The position numbers were made by a program, and so were the translations under genes. Shown in pieces: positions 54,070-64,000 of a DNA stretch of 64,000 nt (positions are counted from its first letter, which is position 1; each line of letters begins with the position of its first letter). This DNA is from Diadophis punctatus similis (Eukaryota > Chordata > Lepidosauria > Squamata > Dipsadidae), in assembly GCA_023053685.1 (NCBI GenBank), contig JALIGW010000004.1:79212361-79276360 (forward strand). Reading direction: 5' to 3'. The notes under the pieces were generated by a model, which worked only from the letters and a program-made list of their open reading frames with translations, was not told where the DNA came from and did not search any database.

Positions 54070-57000
54070 GTAGGTCAATGTTTGCGATTTCTCCATGAAT
54101 TTGAAGTGTTAGCACTTTATTACATTGAGAATTGTTGCTGAACCAAGTTGTAAAGAAGCCAGTATTTGGGGGTTGATACCTACCTAAGAGTAACGGATGA
54201 AAGATTCGAATAGAATAGAATAGAGTAGAGTAGAGTAGAGTAGAGTAGAGTAGAGTAGAGTAGAGTAGAGTAGAGTAGAGTAGAACAGAACAGAACAGAA
54301 CAGAACAGAACAGAACAGAACAGAACAGAACAGAACAGAGAGAAGGGAAGGGAATAGAGAATAGAATAGAATAGAATAGACTAGACGAGACGAGACGAGA
54401 CGAGACGAGACGAGAAGGGAAGGGAAGGGAAGGGAAGGGAAGGGAAGGGAAGGGAATAGAGAATAGAATAGAATAGAATAGAATAGAATAGAATAGAATA
54501 GAATAGAATAGAATAGAATAGAATAGAATAGAATAGAATAGAATAACTGAGTTGGTAGGGACCTTGGAGGTCTTCTAGTCCAACCCCCTGCTTAGGCAGG
54601 AAACCCTATACCATTTCACACAAATAGCTGTCCAATCTCTTTTTAAAAACTTCCAGTGTTGGAACATTTACAACTTCTGGAGGCAAGTTGTTCCACAATT
54701 AACAGGGTTAATTCAACCTTCCTATTTTTGGAATGAGGGAATCTCTGAAGGGTGAGAAAAACAGCAGATGGATATGGCTGGCTGAAGAAATTAGGAGTGA
54801 AATCAAATATTAATTATAGGCAGTCCTTGACCTTACAACCATAACTGAGCCCAAAATTTATGTTGCTAAGCGAGACATTTGTTAAGCGATTTCTGTCCCA
54901 TTTTACGACTTTTCCTGCCACCGTTGTTAAGTAAATCACTGCAGTTGTTAAGTTAGTATCACGGTCGTTAAGTGAATCTGGCTTCCCCATTGCTTGTCAG
55001 AAGGTCGCAAAAGCAGATCACGGGGACCCCCCAGACCCTTCAACGGTCATAAATATGACTCAGTTGCCAAGTGTCTGAATTTTGATCCCGTGAGCATGGG
55101 GATGCTGCAACGGTCGTTAACTGTGAAAAACGGTCTTTAAATGAGCAGTTGTAACTCGAGGACTACCAGTACTAGCTCAGGTGAGCAGCAGCATCAGTCA
55201 GCACTTAAGAGTATAGATTTTTCTGTTTTTGTGAAAAGATTTAGGGCCCAGATACAAACCTCATAATTTTTGGAGACGTTTGGATCAACAACTGAGGGAA
55301 AAGGTACAGAGGTGCAATTTATTGCAGATTTCCTCCAGGGGCTTCTAGAAAAAAACATGAGCCTAGGAAAAGCTAGGTGTTCAATGTTAGCAAATTGACA
55401 ATGCACACTATACCTTAGTCTACATCTTATTAGGTTGTATGAGAGCATCCTTCGCTGTTCACTGGGGATACCAAGGGAGTACCAAAGGTGGACCAGTTTT
55501 AATTTGCCGTTAGTTTGCTACCGGCCAGGGCTAAATCAGGTCCAACTAATGCAGGGGTCTTCAAACTTGGCAACTTTAAGACTTGTGGACTTCAACTTGC
55601 AGAATTCTTCAGCCAGCTATGCTGGCTGGGGAATTAACAGATTAACAGAGTTGGAAGGGACCTTGTAGGTCATCTAGTGCAACCCCCCACCCAAGCAGGA
55701 GACCCTACACCATTTCTGACAGATGGCAGCCCAGTCTCTTCTTGAAAGCCTCCAGTGATGAAGCTCCCACAACTTCCGAAGGCAACTTCTGTTCCATTGG
55801 TTGATTATTCTCACTGTAAGAAAATGTCTCCTTATTTCCAAGTTGAATCTCTTCCTTGTTCAGTTTCCATCCATTATTCCTTGTCTGGCCTTCAGGTGCT
55901 TTGGAAAATAGCTTGACTCCCTCCTCTCTGTGGCAGCCCCACAAATATTGGAAGACTGCTATCCTGTCTCCCCTGGTCCTTCTCTTCACTAGATTAGCTA
56001 TGTCCAGTTCTTGCAACTGTTCTTCATATGTTTTAGCCTCCAGTCCCCTAATCATCTTGGTTGCTCTTCTCTGCACTCTTTCTAGAGTCTCAACATCTTT
56101 TTTAAAGTGTGGTGACCAAAACTGGATGCAGCATTCTAGGTGTGGTCTTACTAAGGGTTTATAGAGTGGTATTAGTACCTCATCTGATCTTGATTGTATC
56201 CCTCTGTTAATGCAATTTTATCCTTCTGTTAATGCAAAAAGCGATTCAAGTGCTCGCCATATGTTATATGGCTGGTATAGTCTTATATAGGGGAAGGCCC
56301 AAATGACGGAATCCTTCAGCTGCAAATATCTGGATCAAAGTAGGAAAAATCGCATTTTCTAAATAGATGGCACATCATGTACCAAGAGTGGACTCTTGAC
56401 AAAATTTCATACTATAAGCAGCGTAAAACGAGGTATTGTTTTGTAGGCAATTTCCTTCCAGCTCTGCAGTTTTAGGAGTTGCTTTATCTTCAAGGCAGTC
56501 TGTTCTAACCACACACACAAAAAAACCTTCGTATTTTATATTTTGCATTCAAACATGATCTATTTTGGCTTTCAGCTAATTCTTTTTCCAAGCTTCTTTC
56601 CAACAAATGTAACCTTTTAAATTGGTTACATTACAGTTACCAATGAACAACTTAAGAATTCAGTTGACATTTCTGATCATTATCATCCAAAGCAGACAGA
56701 AATATTTATGCCCCAAAGTATGTTATATGGTTAATAAAGTTCGGATTTTATTATAAACAAATCTGGACTAGGAATAAATTGTTGCCACTGGCATGCCTCC
56801 CAAATAGGGTAAAGAGGCTTAGTAATAAAATACACTATTTCATAGAATCTTATGGCTGGAAGGGACCACAGAGGTCTTCTAGTCCAACCCTTTGGCCAAG
56901 ATAGGATTGTCAAGAATCTTTTCAATCCTGACCAGCTCAAGGTTGACTCAGCCTTCCTTCCTTCCTTCCTTCCTTCCTTCCTTCCTTCCTTCCTTCCTTC

Positions 57001-60000
57001 CTTCCTTCCTTCCTTCCTTCCTTCCTTCCTTCCTTCCTTCCTTTTCTTCCTTCCTTCCTTCCTTCCTCCCTCACTCCCTCACTCCCTCACTCTTTTATTC
57101 CCTTTCTCATTCTCCTTCCTGGTGGTGCAGTGGTTAGAATGCAGTATTGCAGGCTGACTCTGCTCACTTCCAGGAGTTCGATCCTGGCTGGCCCAAAATT
57201 CAGTCAGCCTTCCGTCCTTCTGAGGTGGGTAAAATGAGGACCCAGATTGTTGGGGGGCAATATGCTGGCTCTGTAAACCGCTTAGAGAGGGCTGTAAAGC
57301 ACTATAAAGCGGTATATAAAGTTAAGTCTAAGTGGTATACAGATAATCCTCGACTTATGACAGTTAATTGATTTATTTATGTATGTATTGATTGATTGAT
57401 TGAATTTATATTGCTGCCTATTCACCCATGGTGACTCTTTAGTGACCGTTCAAAGTGGCAACGGCACTGAAAAACGTGACTTATGACCGTTTTTCAGAGT
57501 TACGATCTTTGCAGCCTCCCCATGATCACGTGATCAAAATTCAGATGCTTGGCAACTGGTTCCTACTTATGACCGTGGCAGTGTTCCGGGGTCATGTGAT
57601 CACTTTTTGGAAGCTTCTTTTGCAAGCAAAGCCAATGGGGGAAGCCAGATTCATTTAACAACCAGGTTACTAACTTATCAACTGGAATGGTTCACTTAAC
57701 CACCCCAAGGCAGGAAATATCGTAAAATGGGGGGGGGGGGGGAACTCCCTTAACAAATTCTCGCTTAACAAATAGATTTTGGGCTCAATTGTGGTCGTGA
57801 GTCGAGGACGACCTGCATATATGTCTAAGTTAAGTGTAAGCAGAATATAAGGCTATAGATGTAAGGAAAGGGTTTTCACTGCATATAACATTCCTAAGGC
57901 CTTACCAGCCACCAGTCCAGTGCAGCTGTTTAAAAACCAAGTGTGTTGACTGCAATTGGCATTTAAAACCACCTGTACCAGCGGTGGGTTGCTCCCGGTT
58001 CAGCCCGGTTCTCTGAACCGGTAGCGGCAGTGGGAGGCTCCGCCCACCCGCCCAGGATGCTTCTGCGTATGCGCAGAAGCATCGCGTGTGCACGCACGCA
58101 CACGAGCGAACCAGTAGCGATGGGGTTTAGAACCCACTACTGATCTGTGCCTGAAGCCCAGGTGAACTGTGTGGGTGTTTTCTGTACTTCTCAATAAACC
58201 AGTATGCTCTACTACAGGGGTCTCCAACCTTGGCAACTTTAAGACTTGTGGACTTCAACTCCCAGAATTCCACAGCCAGCAAAGCTAAGAAAGCTGGCTG
58301 TGGAATTCTGGGAGTTGAAGTCCACAAGTCTTAAAATTTCCAAGGTTGGAGACCCCTGCTCCCAAGATTCCCCAAGAAAAGGAAGGGACTCCCTTCTTTC
58401 AGATTTGACAGACCACAGCAGTGGTGGGTTCCTACTGGTGCAGTCCACTCTATAGCACCGGTAGCGGCCCGCTGGTGACATCACAGTACCAGTGCAGTCG
58501 GTTGCCGGTGCCTGGGCGCCGCCATTTTTTTAAAAAAATAAATTTAAAAAACTGTGCATGCGCTGCCTTCCTACCCCACAGTGAGTCCAAGCAGGGGAGG
58601 ATGGCTGAGGGAGCGCGTGAGACGCTGAAAGAACGGGCGGCAGGACCTATCTCAGTTCCCCTTCCTTCAGCAGTCCGAGAAGCCACGAACGCGCGGTGAT
58701 GATCCCAGGCATTTTCGCACGTTCGAGGCTTCTCGAGCTGCTGAGGGGAGGGGGAACGGGCGGCAGGAGCCTAGGATCATCGAATGGGGAGAAGCATTCA
58801 GGCCGGGGAGCCTCCTAGAAGAACCGCTTCCGTGGTCTTGCTGCTCCCACTGCGGGGGGCAGCGTTGCGGATGGGCAATGTCCCCCTGCTTCTCCGGCCG
58901 CAGCCAAGCTCCCGAGGCCCATGCCCACCCGGTCACATGGCTGGCACAAAATAAGCCACGCCCACAGAGTGGTAGTAAAAAAATTGGGAACGCGCCCCTG
59001 GACCACAGGAATGGTAAATCTGTGGTCAAGATGTTGTTAAATTACCCACGCGAGTGGTCAGGGCTGCTAAGATGATCGATACCTCAGTAATGTTTGATGC
59101 ACCACAGGCTTCCTGCCACTATGTTTTTGCTAACATAGTATAGTCTTCCCAAGTAAATACCTATTAGTTGCCAAATTTTTGAACCACGAGACCTCAAATA
59201 TGGTTACTTACAAAATTCGCCCAAAATCAGTCCATGGAACTGAAATTGGGCAAATTTAATAAATTTAATAAAACATTTTTCATCTACCACTAGAGTACAG
59301 AGTACAGGCAGTCCTGGATTTACCACCGCAATTGAGCCCAAAATTTCTGTTGTTAAGCGAGATATTTGTTACGTGAGTTTTGGCCCCATTTCCCGAACTT
59401 TCTTGCCACCGTTGTTAAGTGAATCCCTGCAGTCGATAAGCTAATAACACGGTTGTTAAGTGAATCTGGCTTCCCCGTTGATTTTGCTCGTCAAGAGTTT
59501 GCAAATGGTGATCACACGACGCTGCAACGGTCATAAGTATGAACCAGTTGCCAAGCAAACAAATTCCAGGACCGTGTGAATTGTCTTGCTTATTTCAGTG
59601 ACATAATGACATTAAATGCCAATGACATAAATAATTTATAATAATTGGGAAACAGCTGGAAGACCTTTTTTTTTAAAAAAAAATAAAGTGTTACATTCCT
59701 GTTTGGTGCCAAAACCAAAAGGTTATGCAATACCACTGTTATAGGAAATCACTGTCATCTAAAATTTAAAAATGACCATTTTCAGAGAACATTGTGCCCA
59801 GGACCACTTTAGTAGCAGAGTCACTGCTATTTCTACAAATAACTGGTCATAACAGACTTGTTTCGGTTACTTTTCTTAGAAATAAACCTTAGAAATAAAT
59901 CAACCTGTTTTCCCTGCGTCCCTCTGGGAGTTGGGCGGCATAGAAATTCCAATAAACTAAACTAAACTAAACTGAAAGGACAGTAGTAAAAATCACGAGG

Positions 60001-60239
60001 CCAGCTCTTATCCAACTCCACCCAGAAAAAGCCATCTCACAGATGTTGAGAACAGCTGCTGTAAATCTTTAGAACTGTCACATAGTACTAAGAAAGATTA
60101 AGCTTTGCCTCTGTTCTTGTAGCAGATCTCAATGACTGTAGGATATTTTATTAAAGGAGATGGTAGAGGGAGGGAGGGAGGGAGGATGGGAGGGAGGAGA
60201 GGGAGGGAGGGAAGTAAGAAGGGAGGGAGGGAGGGAGGA

Positions 60240-60287
<48 letters not shown>

Positions 60288-60407
60288 AGATCTCAGTGAC
60301 TAAGATATTTTATTAAAGGAGATGGTAGAGAGATAGAGGGAGGGAGGGGGAGGGAGGGAGGGAGGAAAGGGAGGGAAGTAAGGAGGGATGGAGGAAGGAA
60401 GGAAGGA

Positions 60408-60483
<76 letters not shown>

Positions 60484-60591
60484 AGATCTCAGACTAAGAT
60501 ATTTTATTAAAGGATATGGTAGAGAGATAGAGGAGGGAGGGAGGAGGGAGGGAGGGAGGGAGGAAGGAAGGAAAGAAAGAAAGAAAGAAAG

Positions 60592-60654
<63 letters not shown>

Positions 60655-60995
60655 AGATCTCAGTGACTAAGATATTTTATTAAAGGAGATGGTAGAGAGA
60701 TAGAGGGAGGGAGGGGGGGAGGGAGGGAGGGAGGAGATGGAAGAAAGTAAGGAGGGATGGATGGAGGAAGGAAGGAAGGAAGGAAAGAAGGAAAGAAAGA
60801 AAGAAAGAAAGAAAGAAGATCTCAGACTAAGATATTTTATTAAAGGATATGGTAGAGAGATAGAGGGGGGAGGGAGGGGGGAGAGGGAGGGGGAGGGAGG
60901 GGGGAGGGAGGGAGGAGAGGGAGGGAAGTAAGGAGGGATGGAGGAGGGAGGGAGGGAGGAAGGAAGGAAAGAAAGAGAGAGAGAGAGAAAGAAAG

Positions 60996-61062
<67 letters not shown>

Positions 61063-62023
61063 AGATCTCAGTGACTAAGATATTTTATGAAAGGAGATGG
61101 TAGAGAGATGGAGGGAGGGAGGGAAGGAAGGAAGGAAGGAAGTCCTTGACTGCACGGAATAATTTATTCTTCACACATATTCTAACACCAATTTAAAAAA
61201 ACTTCTCCTTTTTGGAAATACAATCTCATTACAACTGCATCCTTTGGTACTATGCTAGATGAGTCAAAATAGCCTGTCACTTGTGTTAACCGGCCGTCTC
61301 CCTCTCTCCCTCTCTCCAGTCATTCAGCTTCTTCAAGGAGACTGTTCCAATTATTTCGCCGTCGGAAACCGGCGGAATGGCGTCTACAAAATCACCCCGG
61401 ATCCCAGAACCCCTAGCTTTGATGTTTATTGCGACATGGAGTCCTTTGGAGGGGGCTGGACCGTGTTCCAGATGCGCCAGGACGGCAGCGTCTCCTTCAA
61501 CCGAACCTGGGAGGACTACAAGAACGGCTTTGGAAACGGTAAGGAGTTTTGGCTAGGCAACGACAAAATCCACCTCCTGACCAAAAGCAAAGAGATGCAG
61601 CTGAGAATCGAGCTGGAAGATTTCAACGGTGTCCGAGAATACGCCAAATACGACCAGTTCTACGTCGCCAACGAGTATCTCAAATACCGGTTAACCATCG
61701 GCACATACACTGGCACCGCCGGAGACGCCTTGAACTTTAAAAAACCCTACAACCACGATCAAAAGTTCTTCAGCACCCCGGACAGGGACAACGACCAGTA
61801 CGCTTCAGGCCACTGTGCAGGGTATTATAGCTCTGGATGGTGGTTTGATGCTTGTATGGCTGCTAATCTCAACGGCAAATATTATAACAAGAACTATAAA
61901 GGGATTCGCAATGGCATTTTTTGGGCCTCGTGGCCTGAAGCTCCTGATCAGAACATGAACGGTTACAGAAAAGCTTTTAGGAAGGTTAAAATGATGATGA
62001 GGCCCAAAACGTTTTTGCCATGA
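53439..62023 (+). CDS. FGL2: FGL2 (fibroleukin), complete, two exons
   Basis: FGL2 is a fibrinogen-related protein known in mammals in two forms: a membrane prothrombinase that activates prothrombin, and a secreted immunosuppressive oligomer made by regulatory T cells. The joined CDS (53439-54069 plus 61320-62023, codon split G/TC) gives 444 residues against about 439 in human. Visible parts are a signal peptide of about 22 residues, an acidic stretch (about 31-42), the conserved IQLPKQF and KKSCQDCKLQADD blocks, a coiled-coil stalk (about 85-185), and a fibrinogen C-terminal domain (about 212-444) with CDMESFGGGW, NDKIHLLTKSKEM, the calcium-loop-like DRDNDQY and C376/C389. Sequons are at N129, N187 and N271. 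The NDKIHLLTKSKEM block and two-exon layout mark FGL2 rather than ficolin or a venom ficolin-like protein. Odd points are T98 in place of the mouse Ser89 equivalent and a CX3C pair at 199/203. Confidence 0.97.
54206..54710. repeat. pentamer array joined to a CR1 3' end
   Basis: Blocks of GTAGA, ACAGA, GGGAA, CGAGA and AATAG (54206-54545) run directly into an antisense CR1 tail (54546-54710, GAGTTGGTAGGGACCTTGG, TCTAGTCCAACCCC). The array stands at the place of the CR1 terminal ATTCT-type repeat. It lies about 140 bases after the FGL2 exon 1 donor. Confidence 0.92.
54818..55172. mobile_element. TIR repeat copy
   Basis: GGCAGTCCTTGACCTTACAA to AACTCGAGGACTACC. Then 55173-55552 holds nothing that I recognise. 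Confidence 0.72.
55553..55635 (+). mobile_element. half of a palindromic MITE
   Basis: CAGGGGTCTTCAAACTTGGC to CTGGCTGGGGAATT. The second arm is replaced by CR1. Confidence 0.65.
55640..56215 (-). mobile_element. CR1 LINE 3' region
   Basis: The minus strand is open for 123 codons with QRRATKMIRGLEAKTYEEQL and VFQYLWGCHREEGVKLFSKA, ending in GGTCATCTAGTGCAACCCCC. 56216-56834 holds nothing that I recognise. Confidence 0.87.
56835..57341 (+). mobile_element. CR1 tail, SINE fragment, CTTC array and SINE
   Basis: 56840-56920 is an antisense CR1 tail. 56926-56957 is the SINE piece CCTGACCAGCTCAAGGTTGA ending GCCTTCC. The (CTTC)n/(CTCC)n array runs to about 57090. 57117-57341 is a near full-length Sauria-type SINE. 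Confidence 0.8.
57342..57818. mobile_element. TIR repeat copy with small insert
   Basis: AATCCTCGACTTATGACAGT to TCGTGAGTCGAGGACGACCTG, with a TTGA/TTTA-rich insert at about 57362-57440. Confidence 0.7.
57979..58142 (+). mobile_element. short hAT-type MITE
   Basis: CAGCGGTGGGTTGCTCC to TAGAACCCACTACTG. The flanks ACCTGTAC and ATCTGTGC match 6 of 8. 164 bases with a perfect GCTTCTGCGTATGCGCAGAAGC-like hairpin inside. Confidence 0.78.
58215..58362. mobile_element. palindromic MITE, complete
   Basis: Near-perfect hairpin from CAGGGGTCTCCAACCTTGGC to its complement at GGTTGGAGACCCCTG. The centre is CAGCCAGCAAAGCTAAGAAA. Confidence 0.85.
58419..59000. mobile_element. hAT-type nonautonomous element, 582 bp
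   Basis: It begins CAGTGGTGGGTTCCTAC and ends GGAACGCGCCCCTG. Perfect duplication GACCACAG at 58411-58418 and 59001-59008. Reverse relative of 19443-20124. Confidence 0.9.
59306..59600. mobile_element. TIR repeat, truncated
   Basis: GGCAGTCCTGGATTTACCAC and following. The right end is missing. 59601-60123 is otherwise unrecognised except an L2-type tail at about 59925-59970 (TCTGGGAGTTGGGCGGCATA). Confidence 0.65.
60124..61140. repeat. purine-rich VNTR ahead of FGL2 exon 2
   Basis: A core of about 45 bases (AGATCTCAGTGACTAAGATA, then TTTTATTAAAGGAGATGGTA) recurs at 60124, 60288, 60484, 60655, 60817 and 61063, with GGGA and GAAA runs between. Copies 3 and 5 share a 4-base deletion and GGATATGG in place of GGAGATGG, so two variants alternate. 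It ends 180 bases before the exon 2 acceptor. Confidence 0.92.
61320..62023 (+). CDS. FGL2: FGL2 exon 2, fibrinogen C-terminal domain
   Basis: 704 nt ending in TGA. The acceptor follows a run of CTCTCC units and ends TCTCCAG. It encodes the whole fibrinogen-like globe, with disulfide cysteines 219/248 and 376/389 and the GWWFDAC motif. No frameshift or missing core residue is seen. Confidence 0.97.
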
Positions 62024-62317
62024 ATCTGCTGCCAAAATCCCTTTGTCCAATCTTGGCACTTTCCCTCAGAATTTGAGTGCAATTTAAGAATATTCTGTTA
62101 CATTTCTTTTTTCTTTTTTTTAATCTCTTCCTCTTGCAAGCATTCCTCTTCCAAAGTACATAGACATTTTTTCCTGACCAAATTCATGAAAGGTCTCCAA
62201 ACTTGGCAATTTTAAGACTTGTGGACTTTTGTCTTCCAGAATTCCCCAGCCAATCATGGCCAAGGGCTCAGAATTCTGGGAGTTGAAGTCCACAAGTCTT
62301 AAAGTGCTCCATCATGG

Positions 62318-62408
62318 ATCAATCAATCAATCAATCCATCCATCCATCCATCCATCCATCCATCCATCCATCCATCCATCCATCCATCCATCCATCCATC
62401 CATCCATC

Positions 62409-62475
<67 letters not shown>

Positions 62476-62553
62476 CATCCATCCATCCATCCATCCTTCC
62501 TTCCTTCCTTCCTTCCTTCCTTCCTTCCTTCCTTCCTTCCTTCCTTCCTTCCT
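62318..62553. repeat. ATCA/ATCC/ATCT/TTCC compound array
   Basis: Successive pure blocks of AATC, ATCC, ATCT, ATCC and TTCC, about 300 bases after the FGL2 stop. Confidence 0.95.
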
Positions 62554-62576
62554 AAGTTTTTAAGAAGAATCTAGAC

Positions 62577-63001
62577 CAGTGATGGCGAACCTATGGCACG
62601 GGTGCCACAGGTGGCACGCGGAGCCATATCTGCCGGCACGCGAGCCATTGCCCTAGCTCAGCTCCAGTGCGCATGTACGTGCCCGCCAGCTGATTTTTGG
62701 CTCACACGGAGGCTCTGGGAGGGCGATTTCGGCCTCCGGAGGGCCTCCAGGGTGGCGGGGGGAGTGTTTTCGCCCTCCCCAAGCTCCAAGAAAGCCTCTG
62801 GAGCCTGGGGAGGGCAAAAAATGGGCCCACCGGGCCCACTGGAAGTCGGGAAACAGGGGAGTGTGGGGGGGTCACACATGCATGTGCAGGGGGTGGGGCA
62901 AGTGAGGGGCTTTGAATTATGGGTGTGGGCACGCACGCACGTGCAATAGCATGCACGTGCACTATTTCGGCACCCGAGGAAAAAAAGGTTCGCCATCACT
63001 G
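62577..63001. mobile_element. hAT-type MITE, GATGGCGAACC family
   Basis: CAGTGATGGCGAACC to GGTTCGCCATCACTG. Perfect duplication ATCTAGAC at 62569-62576 and 63002-63009. Confidence 0.92.
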
Positions 63002-63130
63002 ATCTAGACAGTCATTTATCTGAAATGATATAAGTTCTACTTAAGCAGGGGGCTGCAATAGAAGACCTCCAACATCCCTTCCAGCTCATTCTATTCTATT
63101 CTAAAGTTGCCAAGTTCGGAGACCCCGGGT

Positions 63131-64000
63131 ATATACAAAGACTTATATGTTTGGACCAAATAATACTTCAGCCTCATACATTTTCTGAATTTGGATTTAG
63201 GCTTAATTTTGACACAGTGACTTAGAAGGAATTCCAGTAGTCCGGTTCCATTATCTGCTCTGAGGAAAAAATGCAGATAATTAAAGGCATTTAAACCCAA
63301 AGTCTAAATACCCCCGATTTTAATGCACATTCCAGAAACATATTGATACATTCAATAAGTGGCTTTCCGGCCAACCCAGTCTCTTGGTTCAGTCTACTTT
63401 ACAAGGTTGTTGTTGGGATAAAGTGAGGGAAGGCCCCATTTTACACTGCCTTGAGTTTTTGAGAAAATGCTGCCTGTCAATGTGATTTAACCATTATTGT
63501 CAAAGCCAGTGAAACTAAACTGCCTTGCCACGCTTTCCAAGGCGAAAAAACATCTTCATCTCTTTGTGACTGTGCTTTTCTATGTAAATAATAGAGGTTA
63601 TATTTTTATAGATGACGAATTATGCATTGCCACTGTCACTTTTCTTTATTGTGAACTATGTCTAAATAGTTTGTAGAAGAGTAGCTGCATTTGTTCTTTT
63701 TGTTTTGTTTTGCTTTAGTAAAAGCCATGAAGAATCTTGGAGCACCTTAACTACTGTGTTTTCCCGAAAATAAGACCCTGTCTTATATATATTTTTTAAT
63801 GTTTTTATTCATTTTTCACATTTACATATCATAACACTTCTTTAAGCAGATCTACAACCTTTTATCTACATCATTATTATATTTATACAATTTATATATC
63901 ATCTTACAATACTTTCTGATTCTATGTCTTCATCCCACATTTTCTCTTCAATTTTCTATCATTGATCCATTTATACCACTTTTCCCATGTTTCTTAGTAG
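63131..64000. other. FGL2 3' flank, mostly unrecognised
   Basis: There is no clear polyadenylation signal for FGL2. An ATTAAA at 63280-63285 is the best candidate and is weak. At 63754 a CTGTGTTTTCCCGAAAATAA end matches the TIR MITE of 46228, with no right end before the window closes. Confidence 0.35.

Larger units (their letters stand above)
62188..63130. mobile_element. palindromic MITE split by nested repeats
   Basis: The left arm and most of the right arm are at 62188-62307. The last part of the right arm (TAAAGTTGCCAAGTTCGGAG) stands at 63103. Between them are tetramer arrays (62318-62553), a hAT-type MITE (62577-63001) and a CR1 tail (about 63035-63102). TAAAG flanks both sides of the insert. 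Confidence 0.7.

Noticed and set aside
53439..54098. FGL2 exon 1 read through to the stop at 54098
   Set aside because: A good donor (CAG/GTAGGT) at 54070 and phase with exon 2 show that the last nine codons are intron.
61259..61319. FGL2 exon 2 starting at the upstream ATG (61259)
   Set aside because: The codons before 61320 are intron and pyrimidine tract; the acceptor TCTCCAG joins in phase to exon 1.

Overview
The window is vertebrate nuclear DNA from a squamate reptile, most likely an advanced (colubroid) snake. The evidence is tRNA-derived SINEs with the Sauria-type body, many 3' ends of CR1 and L2-like LINEs, long GATA/GATG arrays, very long ATTCT/AATAG pentamer arrays, and a dense load of short TIR transposons with hAT-type 8-bp target duplications. 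The species call is inference from the repeat landscape.

Only two host genes are supported. On the minus strand, positions 2508 to 46541 carry 17 exons of CCDC146, a coiled-coil centriole and axoneme protein. Every exon has GT-AG borders, all phases join, and together they give 903 residues plus a stop, ending in PIVKPIEI. Roughly the first 50 residues compared with mammalian CCDC146 are missing and should be coded beyond the right edge. On the plus strand, FGL2 (fibroleukin) is complete in two exons (53439-54069 and 61320-62023; 444 residues), with a TATA box at 53377. It lies in what should be a 5' intron of CCDC146 on the opposite strand, the arrangement I recall from mammals.

Layout: 1-2507, CCDC146 3' flank with a solo LTR and other repeats; 2508-46541, CCDC146 exons separated by introns that are mostly transposons and simple repeats; 46542-53376, repeat-rich intron; 53377-62023, FGL2 with a 7.25-kb intron; 62024-64000, FGL2 3' flank with repeats.

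The most noteworthy structural points are these. A hAT-type MITE has its 8-bp target duplication exactly on positions +1 to +8 of a CCDC146 5' splice site (18485-18867). A 41-bp minisatellite (44838-45640) has been amplified from the inside of another MITE family. Several arrays appear to have grown out of SINE or CR1 tails. Nested insertions with intact target duplications are frequent. FGL2 has Thr at the position of the serine reported as critical for mouse prothrombinase activity. I found no coding transposase, no RNA gene, no CRISPR and no evidence of a wholly new gene system.
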